Assembly: GCA_031253835.1 (NCBI GenBank)
Contig: JAIRVP010000001.1
Location: forward strand, 1-64,000
Reading direction: 5' to 3'
DNA from: Burkholderia sp.
GTDB lineage: Bacteria > Pseudomonadota > Gammaproteobacteria > Burkholderiales > Burkholderiaceae
Length of the DNA: 64,000 nucleotides
Part shown: piece after piece, positions 1 to 8,889 of the stretch
How the letters are laid out: the number at the start of each line of letters is the position of its first letter
Numbering within the stretch: the first letter of the stretch is position 1
Translations under genes and position numbers: made by a program
The notes under the pieces: model-generated
Seen by the model: the letters and a program-made list of their open reading frames with translations, nothing else
Told to the model about the DNA's origin: nothing
Database searches by the model: none

Positions 1-236
1 TCCCGGCAGCGCTGCGTTTTCAGCAGCAGAGAAGCGAGATTATGAACCGTGTTTCGCAGTTCGTCAACAACTTTTTACACTACATCGTTGCGACTGCGGG
101 GCTCAACTTCCGTACCGCCGAGGCCACTACCACCAAGCCTCAACCGCACTGCTTCCCTTCCTCCCGCGCCGCGTTTCCGTTAGCGCGAAAGAGGCGTGAT
201 TCTATGCAGCCGCCCCGATCTACGCAAGCCCCTTTG
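1..236. other. left-edge non-coding stretch with a repeated motif
   Basis: No gene is supported here. A 65-codon frame at 42-239 has no ribosome binding site and low-complexity, non-protein-like composition towards its end. Two related motifs bound the stretch: GAAGCGAGATTATG near 30-44 and GAGGCGTGATTCTATG near 190-206. They share the pattern GCGnGATTnTATG. Such motifs could be part of a spacer or trailer belonging to a gene left of the window. I cannot tell which. Confidence 0.4.
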
Positions 237-282
237 TGAAAAATATTTGAAAAAGCCCCCGTGCGCTGCCGCGCACGGGGGC
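237..282 (-). terminator. Rho-independent terminator of the SGNH hydrolase gene
   Basis: A perfect 12-bp stem (255-266 with 271-282, loop TGCC) is followed on the minus strand by an A/T-rich tail read as TTTTTCAAATATTTTTC. It lies 77 bases past the stop codon of the minus-strand hydrolase gene. Confidence 0.85.
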
Positions 283-358
283 GTCGGGCTCGGCGGACGG
301 CTGAACACCGCTGACCGCCCCGCCGCAGGCAACCCTTCCCTCTATATATAGAGGCCCA

Positions 359-1624
359 TCACTTGCCGCCCACGGCAGCCTGCAGTTGCTCGACCGGCAC
401 CGCATCGGCCATCGCCGTGTAGCCCGCGTCGCTCGGGTGGATACCGTCGCCGCTATCGTATCGGCGCTGCAGCACGCTCGGGCGTGCCGGGTCACGCAGC
501 ACCGCGTCGAAGTCGACCACGCCGTCGAATCCGCCGCCGCCCCGGATCCACCGGTTCACCTCGAGCCGGATCGCTTCGCGCCCGGCCGGCAACGCAGCCG
601 GTGTGAGCGTCGCACCGTACACTTTCACGCCCTGACGATGCGCTGCCTCGATCAACCGGCGATAGCCGTCGATCAGCGACGCGGCCGTGACCTGCGTATG
701 CGGGTGGTCGCAATCGAGCCCCGCGTGCGGCGGCATCGCCGCAAAGTTGATGTCGTTGATGCCGATCAGCACGACCGCCGTCTTCACACCCGAGCGCGAC
801 AGCGCATCGCGCTCGAACCGCGATGCCAGCGACGTGCCATAGCACGCGGAATCGCTGAGCAGCCGGTTCCCGCTGATACCCAGATTCACGACGCCGACCG
901 AATCGGTGCCCGACGCCGCCAGCCGGCGCGCGAGCGCGTCGGGCCAGCGGCGGTTCCGGTTCACGCTGGAGCGCAGCCCGTCGGTGATCGAATCGCCGAT
1001 CGCCGCAACGCTGGCACGCGCGGTGCCGGCTTCGACAGCCAGCTCGGACACCCATGCGTATTGAGTAAAACGGGTGCGGAACGCGGCAGCGCCCGGATCG
1101 CTCACGTGATCGCCCGGCGCAGACACATAGTTGAACTGGTTCGACACGCGGTGCCAGACCGTCATCCGCTGGTTCGGCCCCATCTGGAGACTGATCGCGT
1201 ACGGCTGCGCGGACGTCACGTCGATGGCCACCGGATCGCTTTCGAGCTCCTGGCCCGGTGCGAGCGTCACCGACGGCTTGCCGCCGAACCGGACCGGCAC
1301 GGCCGCGCCGCCGGCGAGCGCCGCACCCTCACCGGCGCGCGCGAGGCTCGCGGCCTCGACGACGAGCGGCGCGCGGCCATAGGCATTGCTCACGCGAATC
1401 CGCGCGGCACGCCCCGACACCGTCGGGTACACGATCTGGCGCACGGTCCGCCCGGCCACGTCGGGCGCGCGGTACAGCGGCGGCGGCGCAGCAAGATCGG
1501 GAATCGGCTGCAGCGCGGTTGCCCACGCGGCAACCCATCCGGCCGGCGCGGCCGACGCCGCGAGCGGCGACACGAAAACGACCGCACCCAGCGCGGCCGC
1601 GGCGAAACTGCTTCGGAATGACAT
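359..1624 (-). CDS. secreted SGNH/GDSL-type hydrolase
   Basis: A probable extracellular or periplasmic ester hydrolase of the SGNH superfamily, about 421 residues. The N-terminus is a signal peptide (basic start, Ala/Val-rich core, ASA-AP cleavage region). The block I motif [10 protein letters not shown] carries the nucleophilic Ser near residue 210. GINDI is the block III Asn motif and [10 protein letters not shown] near the C-terminus supplies the Asp-His pair. The roughly 190 residues before block I resemble the all-beta N-terminal extension of long GDSL lipases. An ATG at 1639 is also in frame, but GAGGAT lies 8 bases before the ATG at 1624, so I prefer 1624. The gene is single, with its own terminator. 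The substrate cannot be read from the sequence. Confidence 0.85.
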   Translation of the reverse strand: MSFRSSFAAAALGAVVFVSPLAASAAPAGWVAAWATALQPIPDLAAPPPLYRAPDVAGRTVRQIVYPTVSGRAARIRVSNAYGRAPLVVEAASLARAGEGAALAGGAAVPVRFGGKPSVTLAPGQELESDPVAIDVTSAQPYAISLQMGPNQRMTVWHRVSNQFNYVSAPGDHVSDPGAAAFRTRFTQYAWVSELAVEAGTARASVAAIGDSITDGLRSSVNRNRRWPDALARRLAASGTDSVGVVNLGISGNRLLSDSACYGTSLASRFERDALSRSGVKTAVVLIGINDINFAAMPPHAGLDCDHPHTQVTAASLIDGYRRLIEAAHRQGVKVYGATLTPAALPAGREAIRLEVNRWIRGGGGFDGVVDFDAVLRDPARPSVLQRRYDSGDGIHPSDAGYTAMADAVPVEQLQAAVGGK

Positions 1625-1765
1625 CGGCAAGATCCTCATCGGAAAGCGGGCATTGTGCCGCAGAAGGCACGAGACTCACGTGCGGGACCGCGCTTGCGCC
1701 ACCGGATCGCGCCCCGACGTCCCTCGTTTACCCGAGTCTCACCGCAAATCCGCAAGAAATTTATT

Positions 1766-1781
1766 AACCGACCGGTCGGTT
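1766..1781. promoter_or_regulatory. probable PaaR operator and paa promoter
   Basis: AACCGACCGGTCGGTT is a perfect 16-bp palindrome 43 bases before the paaA start. A TATACT -10 hexamer follows at 1786-1791, with only a poor -35 match upstream (about 1760-1768). The palindrome therefore fills the spacer, where a bound repressor would block RNA polymerase. TetR-family regulators bind such symmetric sites, and a TetR gene (6607-7212) closes this cluster. That it is PaaR's site is inference. Confidence 0.75.
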
Positions 1782-1823
1782 GGTTTATACTTCGCACACA
1801 TTCAACCGGACGAGAACCTCGCC

Positions 1824-2822
1824 ATGTACACGCAATCCCTCGACATCCCCGGCAACGTCGCGCCGCTCGACGCCGCAGCCGAGTCGCCCGAGCAGGCGCG
1901 GTTCGACGCGGTGATGGCGGCCGACGGCAAGATCGAACCGCAGGACTGGATGCCCGACGCGTATCGCAAGACGCTGGTGCGCCAGATCTCGCAGCATGCG
2001 CATTCGGAAGTCGTCGGCATGCTGCCGGAAGGCAACTGGATCTCGCGCGCGCCGAGCCTGAAGCGCAAGGCGATCCTGCTCGCGAAGGTCCAGGACGAAG
2101 CCGGCCACGGCCTCTATCTGTATAGCGCGGCCGAGACGCTCGGCGTGTCGCGCGATTCGCTGATCGACGCACTGCACGCCGGCAAGGCGAAATACTCGAG
2201 CATCTTCAACTACCCGACGCCGACCTGGGCCGATGTCGGCGTGATCGGCTGGCTCGTCGACGGCGCCGCGATCATGAACCAGATCCCGCTGTGCCGCTGC
2301 ACGTACGGCCCGTACGCGCGCGCGATGATCCGCGTGTGCAAGGAAGAGTCGTTCCACCAGCGCCAGGGTTTCGATGCGCTGCTGTCGATGATGAAGGGCA
2401 CCGACGCGCAGCGCGCGATGGTCCAGCAGGCCGTGGACCGCTGGTGGTGGCCGGTGCTGATGATGTTCGGCCCGAGCGACGCCGATTCGGTCCACAGCAG
2501 CCAGTCCGCCAAATGGGGCATCAAGCGGATCTCGAACGACGACCTGCGCCAGAAATTCGTCGACGCGACGGTCGACCAGGCGAAGGTGCTCGGCGTCACG
2601 CTGCCCGACCCCGACCTGAAATGGAACGAAGCGCGCGGCCATCACGACTACGGCACGATCGACTGGGACGAATTCTGGCGCGTGGTCAACGGCGACGGCC
2701 CGTGCAACAAGGAACGCCTCGCGACCCGCGTGAAAGCCCACGACGACGGTGCGTGGGTGCGCGAAGCCGCGCTCGCGCACGAAGCGAAGCGCCAGGCCCG
2801 CGCCGAACAGCACGCCGCCTGA
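1824..2822 (+). CDS. paaA: phenylacetyl-CoA epoxidase, catalytic subunit PaaA
   Basis: Catalytic di-iron oxygenase subunit of the ring-1,2-phenylacetyl-CoA epoxidase, which converts phenylacetyl-CoA to its ring epoxide. At 332 residues it has the normal length. Iron-ligand signatures of the ferritin-like fold are visible as QDEAGH (about residues 90-95) and KEESFH (about 173-178). Residues 1-30 are a variable N-terminal tail. It is the first gene of paaABCDE, directly behind the palindromic operator. The assigned start gives the conserved N-terminus; the longer open frame upstream is antisense to the hydrolase gene. PaaA works in the cytoplasm as a complex with PaaC, PaaB and the reductase PaaE. 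Confidence 0.97.
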   Translation: MYTQSLDIPGNVAPLDAAAESPEQARFDAVMAADGKIEPQDWMPDAYRKTLVRQISQHAHSEVVGMLPEGNWISRAPSLKRKAILLAKVQDEAGHGLYLYSAAETLGVSRDSLIDALHAGKAKYSSIFNYPTPTWADVGVIGWLVDGAAIMNQIPLCRCTYGPYARAMIRVCKEESFHQRQGFDALLSMMKGTDAQRAMVQQAVDRWWWPVLMMFGPSDADSVHSSQSAKWGIKRISNDDLRQKFVDATVDQAKVLGVTLPDPDLKWNEARGHHDYGTIDWDEFWRVVNGDGPCNKERLATRVKAHDDGAWVREAALAHEAKRQARAEQHAA

Positions 2823-2858
2823 GCGGCAACACTCGAATTCAGGAATCAGGAGAAAGTG

Positions 2859-3143
2859 ATGAACAAGGAATGGCCGATCTGGGAAGTGTTCGTGCGCAGC
2901 AAGCAGGGCCTCGACCACAAGCATTGCGGCAGCCTGCACGCCGCCGACGCGACGATGGCGCTGCGCATGGCGCGCGACGTCTACACGCGCCGCCAGGAAG
3001 GCGTGAGCATCTGGGTGGTGCCGTCGTCGGCGATCACCGCGTCGGACCCGAGCGAGAAGGCCGAACTGTTCGAACCGGCGGGCGACAAGATCTACCGTCA
3101 CCCGACGTTCTACACGCTGCCCGACGAAGTCAACCACATGTAA
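2859..3143 (+). CDS. paaB: phenylacetyl-CoA epoxidase subunit PaaB
   Basis: Small subunit (94 residues) of the phenylacetyl-CoA epoxidase, with a bridging or structural role between the PaaAC oxygenase and the reductase. The start WPIWEVFVRSKQGLDHKHCG and the ending ...PDEVNHM are typical of PaaB. AGGAG at 2848-2852 sits six bases before the ATG at 2859; the in-frame GTG at 2856 is closer than ideal. It is second in the operon, 36 bases after paaA and 10 bases before paaC. Confidence 0.95.
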   Translation: MNKEWPIWEVFVRSKQGLDHKHCGSLHAADATMALRMARDVYTRRQEGVSIWVVPSSAITASDPSEKAELFEPAGDKIYRHPTFYTLPDEVNHM

Positions 3144-3153
3144 CGCCCGCGCC

Positions 3154-3957
3154 ATGACGATCACGCCCGAACACCTCTCCTACGTGCTGCGCCTCGCGGA
3201 CAACGCGCTGATCCTCGGTCAGCGCAACGCCGAATGGTGCGGCCACGGCCCGATCCTCGAGGAAGACATCGCGCTCACCAACATGAGCCTCGACCTCATC
3301 GGCCAGGCGCGCATGCTGTACACGCACGCGGCCGAGCTCGAGCGCCAGCTCAACGGCGCGGCGAAGACCGAGGACGACTACGCGTACTTCCGTACCGAGC
3401 GCGAATTCGCGAACTTCACGCTCGCCGAGCTGCCGCACTACGGCCCGGTCTCCGGCACCGCGCACGCCGACAAGGACTACGCGGTGACGATCGTGCGCAA
3501 CTTCCTGTACGCGGCGCTGATGCTGCACGTGTGGAGCGCACTGGAAACGTCGACCGACACGCAGCTCGCCGCGATCGCCGCGAAATCGGTGAAGGAAACC
3601 CGCTATCACGTGCAGCACGCACGCGAATGGCTCGTGCGCCTCGGCGACGGCACCGACGCCTCGCACCGCCGCGCGCAGGACGCGCTCGACTACCTGATGC
3701 CGTACACGCGCGAATGCTTCGCGGCCGATGCGATCGACGACGCGATCGCCGCCACGGGCCTCGGCCCGGCGCCGGCCGCGCTCGAAGCCGCGTGGCGCGC
3801 GGACGTGGACGATGCGCTCGCCGAGGCGACGCTCACGCCGCCGGCACCCGTGAAGCACGTGACGACCGGCAAGCAGGGCGAGCACTCGGAGCACATGGGC
3901 TACCTGCTCGCCGAAATGCAGAGCCTCGCGCGCCAGCATCCCGGCGCGACCTGGTAA
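3154..3957 (+). CDS. paaC: phenylacetyl-CoA epoxidase structural subunit PaaC
   Basis: Ferritin-like partner of PaaA that lacks a working di-iron centre in studied homologues and stabilises the catalytic subunit. The 267-residue length and motifs such as LGQRNAEWCGHGPILEED and KETRYHVQHAREW fit the family. It follows paaB closely in the same operon and precedes paaD, so the subunits are probably translated in order from one message. Confidence 0.95.
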   Translation: MTITPEHLSYVLRLADNALILGQRNAEWCGHGPILEEDIALTNMSLDLIGQARMLYTHAAELERQLNGAAKTEDDYAYFRTEREFANFTLAELPHYGPVSGTAHADKDYAVTIVRNFLYAALMLHVWSALETSTDTQLAAIAAKSVKETRYHVQHAREWLVRLGDGTDASHRRAQDALDYLMPYTRECFAADAIDDAIAATGLGPAPAALEAAWRADVDDALAEATLTPPAPVKHVTTGKQGEHSEHMGYLLAEMQSLARQHPGATW

Positions 3958-3982
3958 CCGGCCCACGCCACGGAGCCCGACG

Positions 3983-4546
3983 ATGTCCGTCCAGACCGCC
4001 GCCCCCGCCCACGCCGCACCCGCCGCGCGCCACGACGATCCGCTGCTCGCCCGCGCGTGGGACGTGCTGGAAGCCGTGCCCGATCCCGAGATCCCGGTCG
4101 TGTCGATCCGCGAGCTCGGCATCCTGCGCGACGTCCGCCGCGCGGACGACGGCCAGCTCGAAGTCGTGATCACGCCGACCTACTCGGGCTGCCCGGCCAT
4201 GTCGCAGATCGCCGAGGACATCGCCGCCGCGCTGCAGGCCGCCGACCTGCCGCCGCACCGGATCGAGACGGTGCTCGCGCCCGCGTGGACGACCGACTGG
4301 ATCACGCAGGAAGCGCGCGACAAGCTGCGCGCGTACGGCATCGCGCCGCCGGTCGGCCAGTGCGGCAGCGCCGCGCCGCGGGAAAACGTCGTGCGTTTCG
4401 TGCCGCGGCCGGTCGCGGCGCCCGCCTGCCCGCGCTGCGGCTCCGCCCGCACCGAGCGTCTCGCGCAATTCGCGTCCACGGCCTGCAAGGCGCTGTATCG
4501 CTGCGTCGACTGCCGCGAACCCTTCGACTACTTCAAACCCTACTGA
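3983..4546 (+). CDS. paaD: PaaD, Fe-S assembly-type factor for the epoxidase
   Basis: PaaD/PaaJ, 187 residues. The N-terminal two thirds is a MIP18/DUF59-type domain (DPEIPVVSIRELGILRDV about residues 33-50; TYSGCPAM about 66-73). The C-terminal tail carries CPRCGS and a later CVDC pair, forming a four-Cys metal site. The family is required for epoxidase activity and is thought to mature the Fe-S cluster of the reductase. GGAG sits seven bases before the ATG. Only two bases separate its stop from the paaE start. Confidence 0.93.
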   Translation: MSVQTAAPAHAAPAARHDDPLLARAWDVLEAVPDPEIPVVSIRELGILRDVRRADDGQLEVVITPTYSGCPAMSQIAEDIAAALQAADLPPHRIETVLAPAWTTDWITQEARDKLRAYGIAPPVGQCGSAAPRENVVRFVPRPVAAPACPRCGSARTERLAQFASTACKALYRCVDCREPFDYFKPY

Positions 4547-4548
4547 AT

Positions 4549-5637
4549 ATGGCGACCCCGCAATTTCATCCGCTGCGTATCCGCGACGTGCGGCCCGAGA
4601 CCGCCGACGCCGTGACCGTCTCCTTCGACGTGCCGCCCGAGCTGCGCGACGCGTACCGCTTCACGCAGGGCCAGTTCGTCACGCTGAAGACCCACATCGA
4701 CGGCGAGGAAACGCGCCGCTCGTATTCGATCTGCGTCGGCACGACGGACTACGACCGTGACGGCGAACTGCGCATCGGCATCAAGCGCGTGCGCGGCGGC
4801 CGCTTCTCGAATTTCGCGTTCGACTCGCTGAAGCCCGGCCACACGATCGACGTGATGACGCCGGACGGCCGCTTCTTCACGCACCTGAACGCCGACCACG
4901 GCAAGCAGTACGTCGCGTTTTCGGGCGGCTCGGGGATCACGCCGGTGCTCGCGATCGTGAAGACGACGCTCGAGCTCGAGCCGCGCAGCACGTTCACGCT
5001 GATCTACGGGAACCGCAGCGTCGACGCGATCATGTTCGCGGAGGAGCTCGAGGACCTGAAGAACCGCTACATGAACCGCTTCGTCCTGTATCACGTGCTG
5101 TCGGACGACCTGCAGGATGTCGAGCTGTTCAACGGCGTGCTCGACCAGGCGAAATGCGCGGAATTCCTCGCCACGCTGACGCCGGCCGACGCGATCGACG
5201 AAGCGTTCATCTGCGGCCCCGCGCCGATGATGGACGCGGCCGAAGCCGCGCTGAAGGCGGCCGGCGTGCCGCAGGTGAAGGTGCACGTCGAGCGCTTCGG
5301 CACGCCGCTGCCGCAAGCCGGCGCGCCGGTCGTCGACATTACCGATCAGACGCCGGCCGCCGATCTCGAAATCGTGCTCGACGGCAAGAAGCGCAAGCTG
5401 CGCCTGCCGTACCAGGGCGTGAGCCTGCTCGACGTCGGCCTGCGCGCGGGCCTCGCGCTGCCGTATGCGTGCAAGGGCGGCGTGTGCTGCACGTGCCGCG
5501 CGAAGGTGATCGAGGGCGAGGTGCGGATGGAGAAGAACTACACGCTCGAGGAGCACGAAGTGAAGGACGGCTTCGTGCTCACGTGCCAGTGCCACCCGAT
5601 CAGCGACAAGGTCGTCGTGAGCTACGACGAGCGTTGA
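4549..5637 (+). CDS. paaE: phenylacetyl-CoA epoxidase reductase PaaE
   Basis: NADPH-dependent flavin/2Fe-2S reductase that feeds electrons to PaaA. At 362 residues it shows an FAD domain with RRSYSICVG (about residues 61-69) and a pyridine-nucleotide domain with FSGGSGITP (about 123-131). A C-terminal plant-type ferredoxin domain carries CKGGVCCTC (from about residue 308) and a distal Cys in LTCQC. The start is two bases after the paaD stop, implying translational coupling. It is the last epoxidase gene before a hairpin terminator. Confidence 0.96.
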   Translation: MATPQFHPLRIRDVRPETADAVTVSFDVPPELRDAYRFTQGQFVTLKTHIDGEETRRSYSICVGTTDYDRDGELRIGIKRVRGGRFSNFAFDSLKPGHTIDVMTPDGRFFTHLNADHGKQYVAFSGGSGITPVLAIVKTTLELEPRSTFTLIYGNRSVDAIMFAEELEDLKNRYMNRFVLYHVLSDDLQDVELFNGVLDQAKCAEFLATLTPADAIDEAFICGPAPMMDAAEAALKAAGVPQVKVHVERFGTPLPQAGAPVVDITDQTPAADLEIVLDGKKRKLRLPYQGVSLLDVGLRAGLALPYACKGGVCCTCRAKVIEGEVRMEKNYTLEEHEVKDGFVLTCQCHPISDKVVVSYDER

Positions 5638-5699
5638 GCGGCGTTGCGTCGCGGTGCCGGACGGTTTCTCGCCGTCACACATCTCGCTTACACTAGGGG

Positions 5700-5750
5700 C
5701 CGCCGGCCGGCTGGACATCGCAACGTCCGCCCGGCCGGCGGTTTTCTTTT
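5700..5750 (+). terminator. hairpin terminator after paaE
   Basis: An 11-bp GC-rich stem (5700-5710 with 5731-5741) with a further GGAC/GTCC pairing inside the loop is followed by TTTTCTTTT (5742-5750). It ends only 16 bases before the next start codon. It may be partly read through, setting lower expression for the DUF1835 and paaR genes. Confidence 0.85.
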
Positions 5751-5765
5751 GTTGACGACAGGCCG

Positions 5766-6590
5766 ATGAGTACCATTCATGTGATTCAGGGCGGCACCGC
5801 CGCCGCGTCGCTGCGCGAGGCACTCGCGCAAGCCGGGCGCGACGAGCGCGTCGTCGGATTGCTCGACGATCTCGGCGTTGGACCGCTCAAGGGCGCCGAC
5901 GAGACGCCCGACACGCGCGCCGCCTTCTGGCACCACGTGCTCGGCGACCAGATCCCCGACTGGAACGCGGAAATCGAGGACGAATTCGCTCGTCTCGACC
6001 AGCTCGCGATGGAGACGGGCCAGGTGGTCGTGTGGCACGCGCCGAGCGTCGGCGACAAGCTGCTGCTGCGCCGCGTCGCGTACCACCTGCGCAACGTACC
6101 GCAGCGCCTGAACGAGGTGCGGCTGTCGGCCGCCGATTTCGACGCCGCGCAGCGCGCATCGCTGTCACGCACCGACCAGGCCATCTCGACCGGGATGTTC
6201 TCGCCCGCGGAACTGGCGCGCAAGCGGCCGGTGGCCGCGCCGATCTCGGTGCTGCGCATCGGCCGCCTCGCGCTCGAATGGCAGGAGGCGAAACACCTGA
6301 ACGCCGAACTGCGCTATTGGGTCAGCAACACGATCAAGAGCGGCCACTACGCCGATCTCGACGCGCTGATCGTCTCGCGCGCGGAAGCCGACTGGCGGCC
6401 CGCGCGACGCCTCGTCGGCAGCATCATGGCCGCCGCCGACCGCGGCGGGCTGTTCGTCAGCGATTCGATCGCCTGGTGGCGCTGCCGCGAACTCGCGGCA
6501 GCCGGCCGGCTCGAGCTGCAGGACGATGCGCCCGACGCCCTCTCTTCCACGCAGGTGCGCGCGGCCCGCGCGGCGCTCGCGCACCGCTAA
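5766..6590 (+). CDS. DUF1835 domain-containing protein
   Basis: A 274-residue protein beginning MSTIHVIQGGTAA. The N-terminal half matches the DUF1835 pattern (HVIQGGTAAASLREAL, a short LLDDLGVGPL segment, then an Asp/Glu-rich stretch). The C-terminal half looks like the companion DUF3658 region (DQAISTG, then a basic segment ending in RAALAHR). The biochemical role of these domains is not established. It lies between paaE and paaR on the same strand, which suggests shared transcription but does not prove a role in phenylacetate metabolism. No strong ribosome binding site is visible. Confidence 0.8.
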   Translation: MSTIHVIQGGTAAASLREALAQAGRDERVVGLLDDLGVGPLKGADETPDTRAAFWHHVLGDQIPDWNAEIEDEFARLDQLAMETGQVVVWHAPSVGDKLLLRRVAYHLRNVPQRLNEVRLSAADFDAAQRASLSRTDQAISTGMFSPAELARKRPVAAPISVLRIGRLALEWQEAKHLNAELRYWVSNTIKSGHYADLDALIVSRAEADWRPARRLVGSIMAAADRGGLFVSDSIAWWRCRELAAAGRLELQDDAPDALSSTQVRAARAALAHR

Positions 6591-6606
6591 TCTTCCGCAT
6601 CCGACC

Positions 6607-7212
6607 ATGGCCCGTACCCGAGCGCCCGACCACGAATCCCAGCGCGAACAGATCCTCGATCTGGCCGCCGAGAAATTCGCGCAGACGAGCTACCCGAGCA
6701 CGTCGATGTCCGATCTCGCGACCGCGAGCGGCACGTCGAAGGCACGCCTCTATCACTATTACGAGAGCAAGGAAGCGATCCTGTTCGACCTGCTCGACCG
6801 CTACACCAAGCGGTTGATGCTGATCATCGCCGAGGTGGAAGGCGCGAGCCAGCGGCGCGGCCTCGGCGAGCGCGACGCGTTCGCCGAGCTCGTGCGCGCG
6901 TTCCTCGCCGAGTACGAGACGTCGCACAGCCGGCACGTCGCGCTGCTCAACGACGTGAAGTATCTCGAGGACGCGCAGCGCGAAATCGTGCTCGACCGCC
7001 AGCGCGACATCGTCGCGGCGTTCACGCGGCAACTCGCCCGTGCGTACCCGGACCGCATCTCGAAGGAAAACCAGACATCGGTGACGATGATGGTGTTCGG
7101 GATGATCAACTGGACGTTCACCTGGCTGAAGCCGGGCGGCCGCCTCGGCTATCGCGACTTCGCCGAGCAGGTGATCGACCTGATCGAGCGCGGGCTGTCG
7201 ACGGCAGCCTGA
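6607..7212 (+). CDS. paaR: TetR-family repressor of the paa genes
   Basis: A 201-residue TetR-type regulator. The N-terminal helix-turn-helix is clear: ILDLAAEKFA, then TSMSDLATASGTSKARLYHYYESKEAI (about residues 38-64). The C-terminal ligand domain includes a run of helices ending near residue 195. TetR-type PaaR in beta-proteobacteria represses paa genes and is released by phenylacetyl-CoA. Its place at the cluster end and the palindrome before paaA support this name. The start at 6607 is chosen because the longer frame runs back into the DUF1835 gene. Confidence 0.85.
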   Translation: MARTRAPDHESQREQILDLAAEKFAQTSYPSTSMSDLATASGTSKARLYHYYESKEAILFDLLDRYTKRLMLIIAEVEGASQRRGLGERDAFAELVRAFLAEYETSHSRHVALLNDVKYLEDAQREIVLDRQRDIVAAFTRQLARAYPDRISKENQTSVTMMVFGMINWTFTWLKPGGRLGYRDFAEQVIDLIERGLSTAA

Positions 7213-7446
7213 TTGCCGCGCAGCAGCATGCGTTGCGCGATGGGCACACTGCGACCGCCCGCCGCGCATTTCATATGATGAATTTTAAATTCGTTAAAAA
7301 TCAAATAGATAGCTTGTGAACTAAGCGGATTTAGAATTCACCCTCGACGCAAGATACGGGTTTTCCCCAATCCGAAGGGTCCCAGTCGGGTAAAATGCTG
7401 TTGCATTGCACAACCCGCTGTACGGTCACACATTGAGGAACCCACG

Positions 7447-8094
7447 ATGAACACGCAATTCAACGGCACTGCCGATGTCGTCGGCAACGCCGGTAGTGCG
7501 CCGGTTCTCGTCAGGGAACTGGCTTCCAAAGACCGTGAGCAGATGCTCACCCACTTTCTCTCGCTCGACGAAGAGGACCGCCTGCTGCGCTTCGGCCAGA
7601 TGGTGCCTGACCACGTGATCGAGAACTACGTCCGCACGATCGACTTCGGTCGCGATACCGTGTTCGGCGTGTTCGACCACGACCTCGAACTGATCGGCGT
7701 CGGCCACCTGGCCTATCTGCCGGTCGAGGGCGACAAGCGCACGGCCGAATTCGGCGTGTCGGTGCTCGAAAGCGCACGCGGCCGCGGCGTCGGCTCGAAG
7801 CTGTTCGAGCGCGCGGCGATCCGCAGCCGCAACACGCGCGTGACGATGCTGTACATGCATTGCCTGTCGCGCAACGCGACGATGATGCACATCGCGAAGA
7901 AGTCCGGGATGCGGATCGAGTACGCGTACGGCGAAGCCGATGCATACCTGTCGCTGCCGCCGGCCGACCACTCGACGATCATCGCCGAGATGCTGCAGGA
8001 ACAGGCCGCCGTGTTCGACTACGCGATGAAGCGCCAGGCGCGCCGCACGACGAAGTTCATCGAATCGCTGATGCCCGCCGCACTGACGGCGTAA
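7447..8094 (+). CDS. GNAT-family N-acetyltransferase
   Basis: A 215-residue acetyltransferase. The GNAT core is recognisable from GVGHLAYL (beta4) and EFGVSVLESARGRGVGSKLF, where RGRGVGS is the acetyl-CoA pyrophosphate loop (about residues 113-121). A C-terminal extension is rich in Arg/Lys. GAGGA lies eight bases before the ATG. The substrate is unknown. The 234 bases upstream include an AT-rich patch (about 7268-7312), a likely promoter region for this single gene. Confidence 0.85.
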   Translation: MNTQFNGTADVVGNAGSAPVLVRELASKDREQMLTHFLSLDEEDRLLRFGQMVPDHVIENYVRTIDFGRDTVFGVFDHDLELIGVGHLAYLPVEGDKRTAEFGVSVLESARGRGVGSKLFERAAIRSRNTRVTMLYMHCLSRNATMMHIAKKSGMRIEYAYGEADAYLSLPPADHSTIIAEMLQEQAAVFDYAMKRQARRTTKFIESLMPAALTA

Positions 8095-8151
8095 CGTCGG
8101 CCAGCCGGGCCGCGCCCGTGGCGCGTCCGGCCACCCGCCTTCCCCTCCTCG

Positions 8152-8676
8152 CTAGCGCACCGAGCGAATCGGCAACGCCGTCGTCTCCTTGAAGCACTCG
8201 AGCGAGAAGCTCGTCTTCACGTCGATCACCGACGGGTGATGCAGCAAGTGCTCCTGCACGAAGCGGGAGAAATGCGCCATGTCCTCGACCTGCACGCGCA
8301 GCAGGTAATCCATATCGCCCGTCATCGCGTGGCACGCGACCACTTCCGGCCAGGTCTGCACGGCCGCACGGAACAGCTCCGCATGGGTCGCGCCTGCGCG
8401 CGCCGACGTCTCGTCGACCCGCACCGGCGCCAGGCCGCCGCGCTTCTCGAGCCGCACGCTCACGTACGCGAGCAGGTCGAGCCCGAGCTTCTGCGGATTC
8501 AGCAGCGCGACATAGCCGGTGATCACGCCGATCTCCTCGAGCCGCCGGATCCGCCGCAGGCACGGGCTCGGCGACAGGTTCACGCGCTCGGCGATCTCCT
8601 GGTTCGACAGGCGCCCGTTCTCCTGAAGAATCGCGAGAATCCGCCGGTCGATGGCATCCAATTCGGCTTGCGCCAT
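8152..8676 (-). CDS. Lrp/AsnC-family regulator divergent from hpd
   Basis: A 174-residue Lrp/AsnC regulator. The N-terminal winged helix reads DAIDRRILAILQENGRLS, then EIAERVNLSPSPCLRRIRRLEE (about residues 5-47). The C-terminal RAM effector domain follows (VACHAMTGDMDYLLRV). The ATG at 8676 is preceded by a G-run (GGGGGGCAG) acting as ribosome binding site; the longer frame starts beyond the promoter. It is transcribed away from hpd, so it probably controls hpd and itself in response to an aromatic amino acid. That link is inference from position. Confidence 0.88.
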   Translation of the reverse strand: MAQAELDAIDRRILAILQENGRLSNQEIAERVNLSPSPCLRRIRRLEEIGVITGYVALLNPQKLGLDLLAYVSVRLEKRGGLAPVRVDETSARAGATHAELFRAAVQTWPEVVACHAMTGDMDYLLRVQVEDMAHFSRFVQEHLLHHPSVIDVKTSFSLECFKETTALPIRSVR

Positions 8677-8695
8677 CTTCTGCCCCCCAATGAAT

Positions 8696-8712
8696 ATTTC
8701 AAGACTGGAAAT
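8696..8712. promoter_or_regulatory. dyad in the AsnC/hpd divergent region
   Basis: ATTTC, seven bases, then GAAAT form a 17-bp inverted repeat 20 bases upstream of the regulator's start. Lrp/AsnC proteins bind imperfect dyads of about 15-17 bp, so this is a candidate autoregulatory and hpd operator. Only this one copy is evident. Confidence 0.4.
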
Positions 8713-8889
8713 TGCGCCATCGTAGGGGGCGGCGATTAAGTTCGCAAGTTTCCGCTCGCGGCCGCCCGCTACACTCTGTCGCATGTACCGATTCGCTGCG
8801 CACGCTCAGGTGTGTGCAGCCTTCGACATCGAACCAGGTCAGGCAGGCATACGTCGCCCCGGCCGATCGCCCCGCACAGGAGACACGAC

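Noticed and set aside
42..239. 65-codon plus frame at the left edge
   Set aside because: No ribosome binding site; sequence drifts into low-complexity residues and overlaps the tail of the terminator region.
386..1621. 411-codon plus frame antisense to the hydrolase gene
   Set aside because: Arg/His-rich translation with no domain, caused by high-GC codon bias; the minus strand holds a clear SGNH hydrolase.
1785..3164. 459-codon minus frame over paaA-paaB
   Set aside because: Spans two well-supported genes on the other strand and reads as Arg/Val/His-rich shadow sequence.
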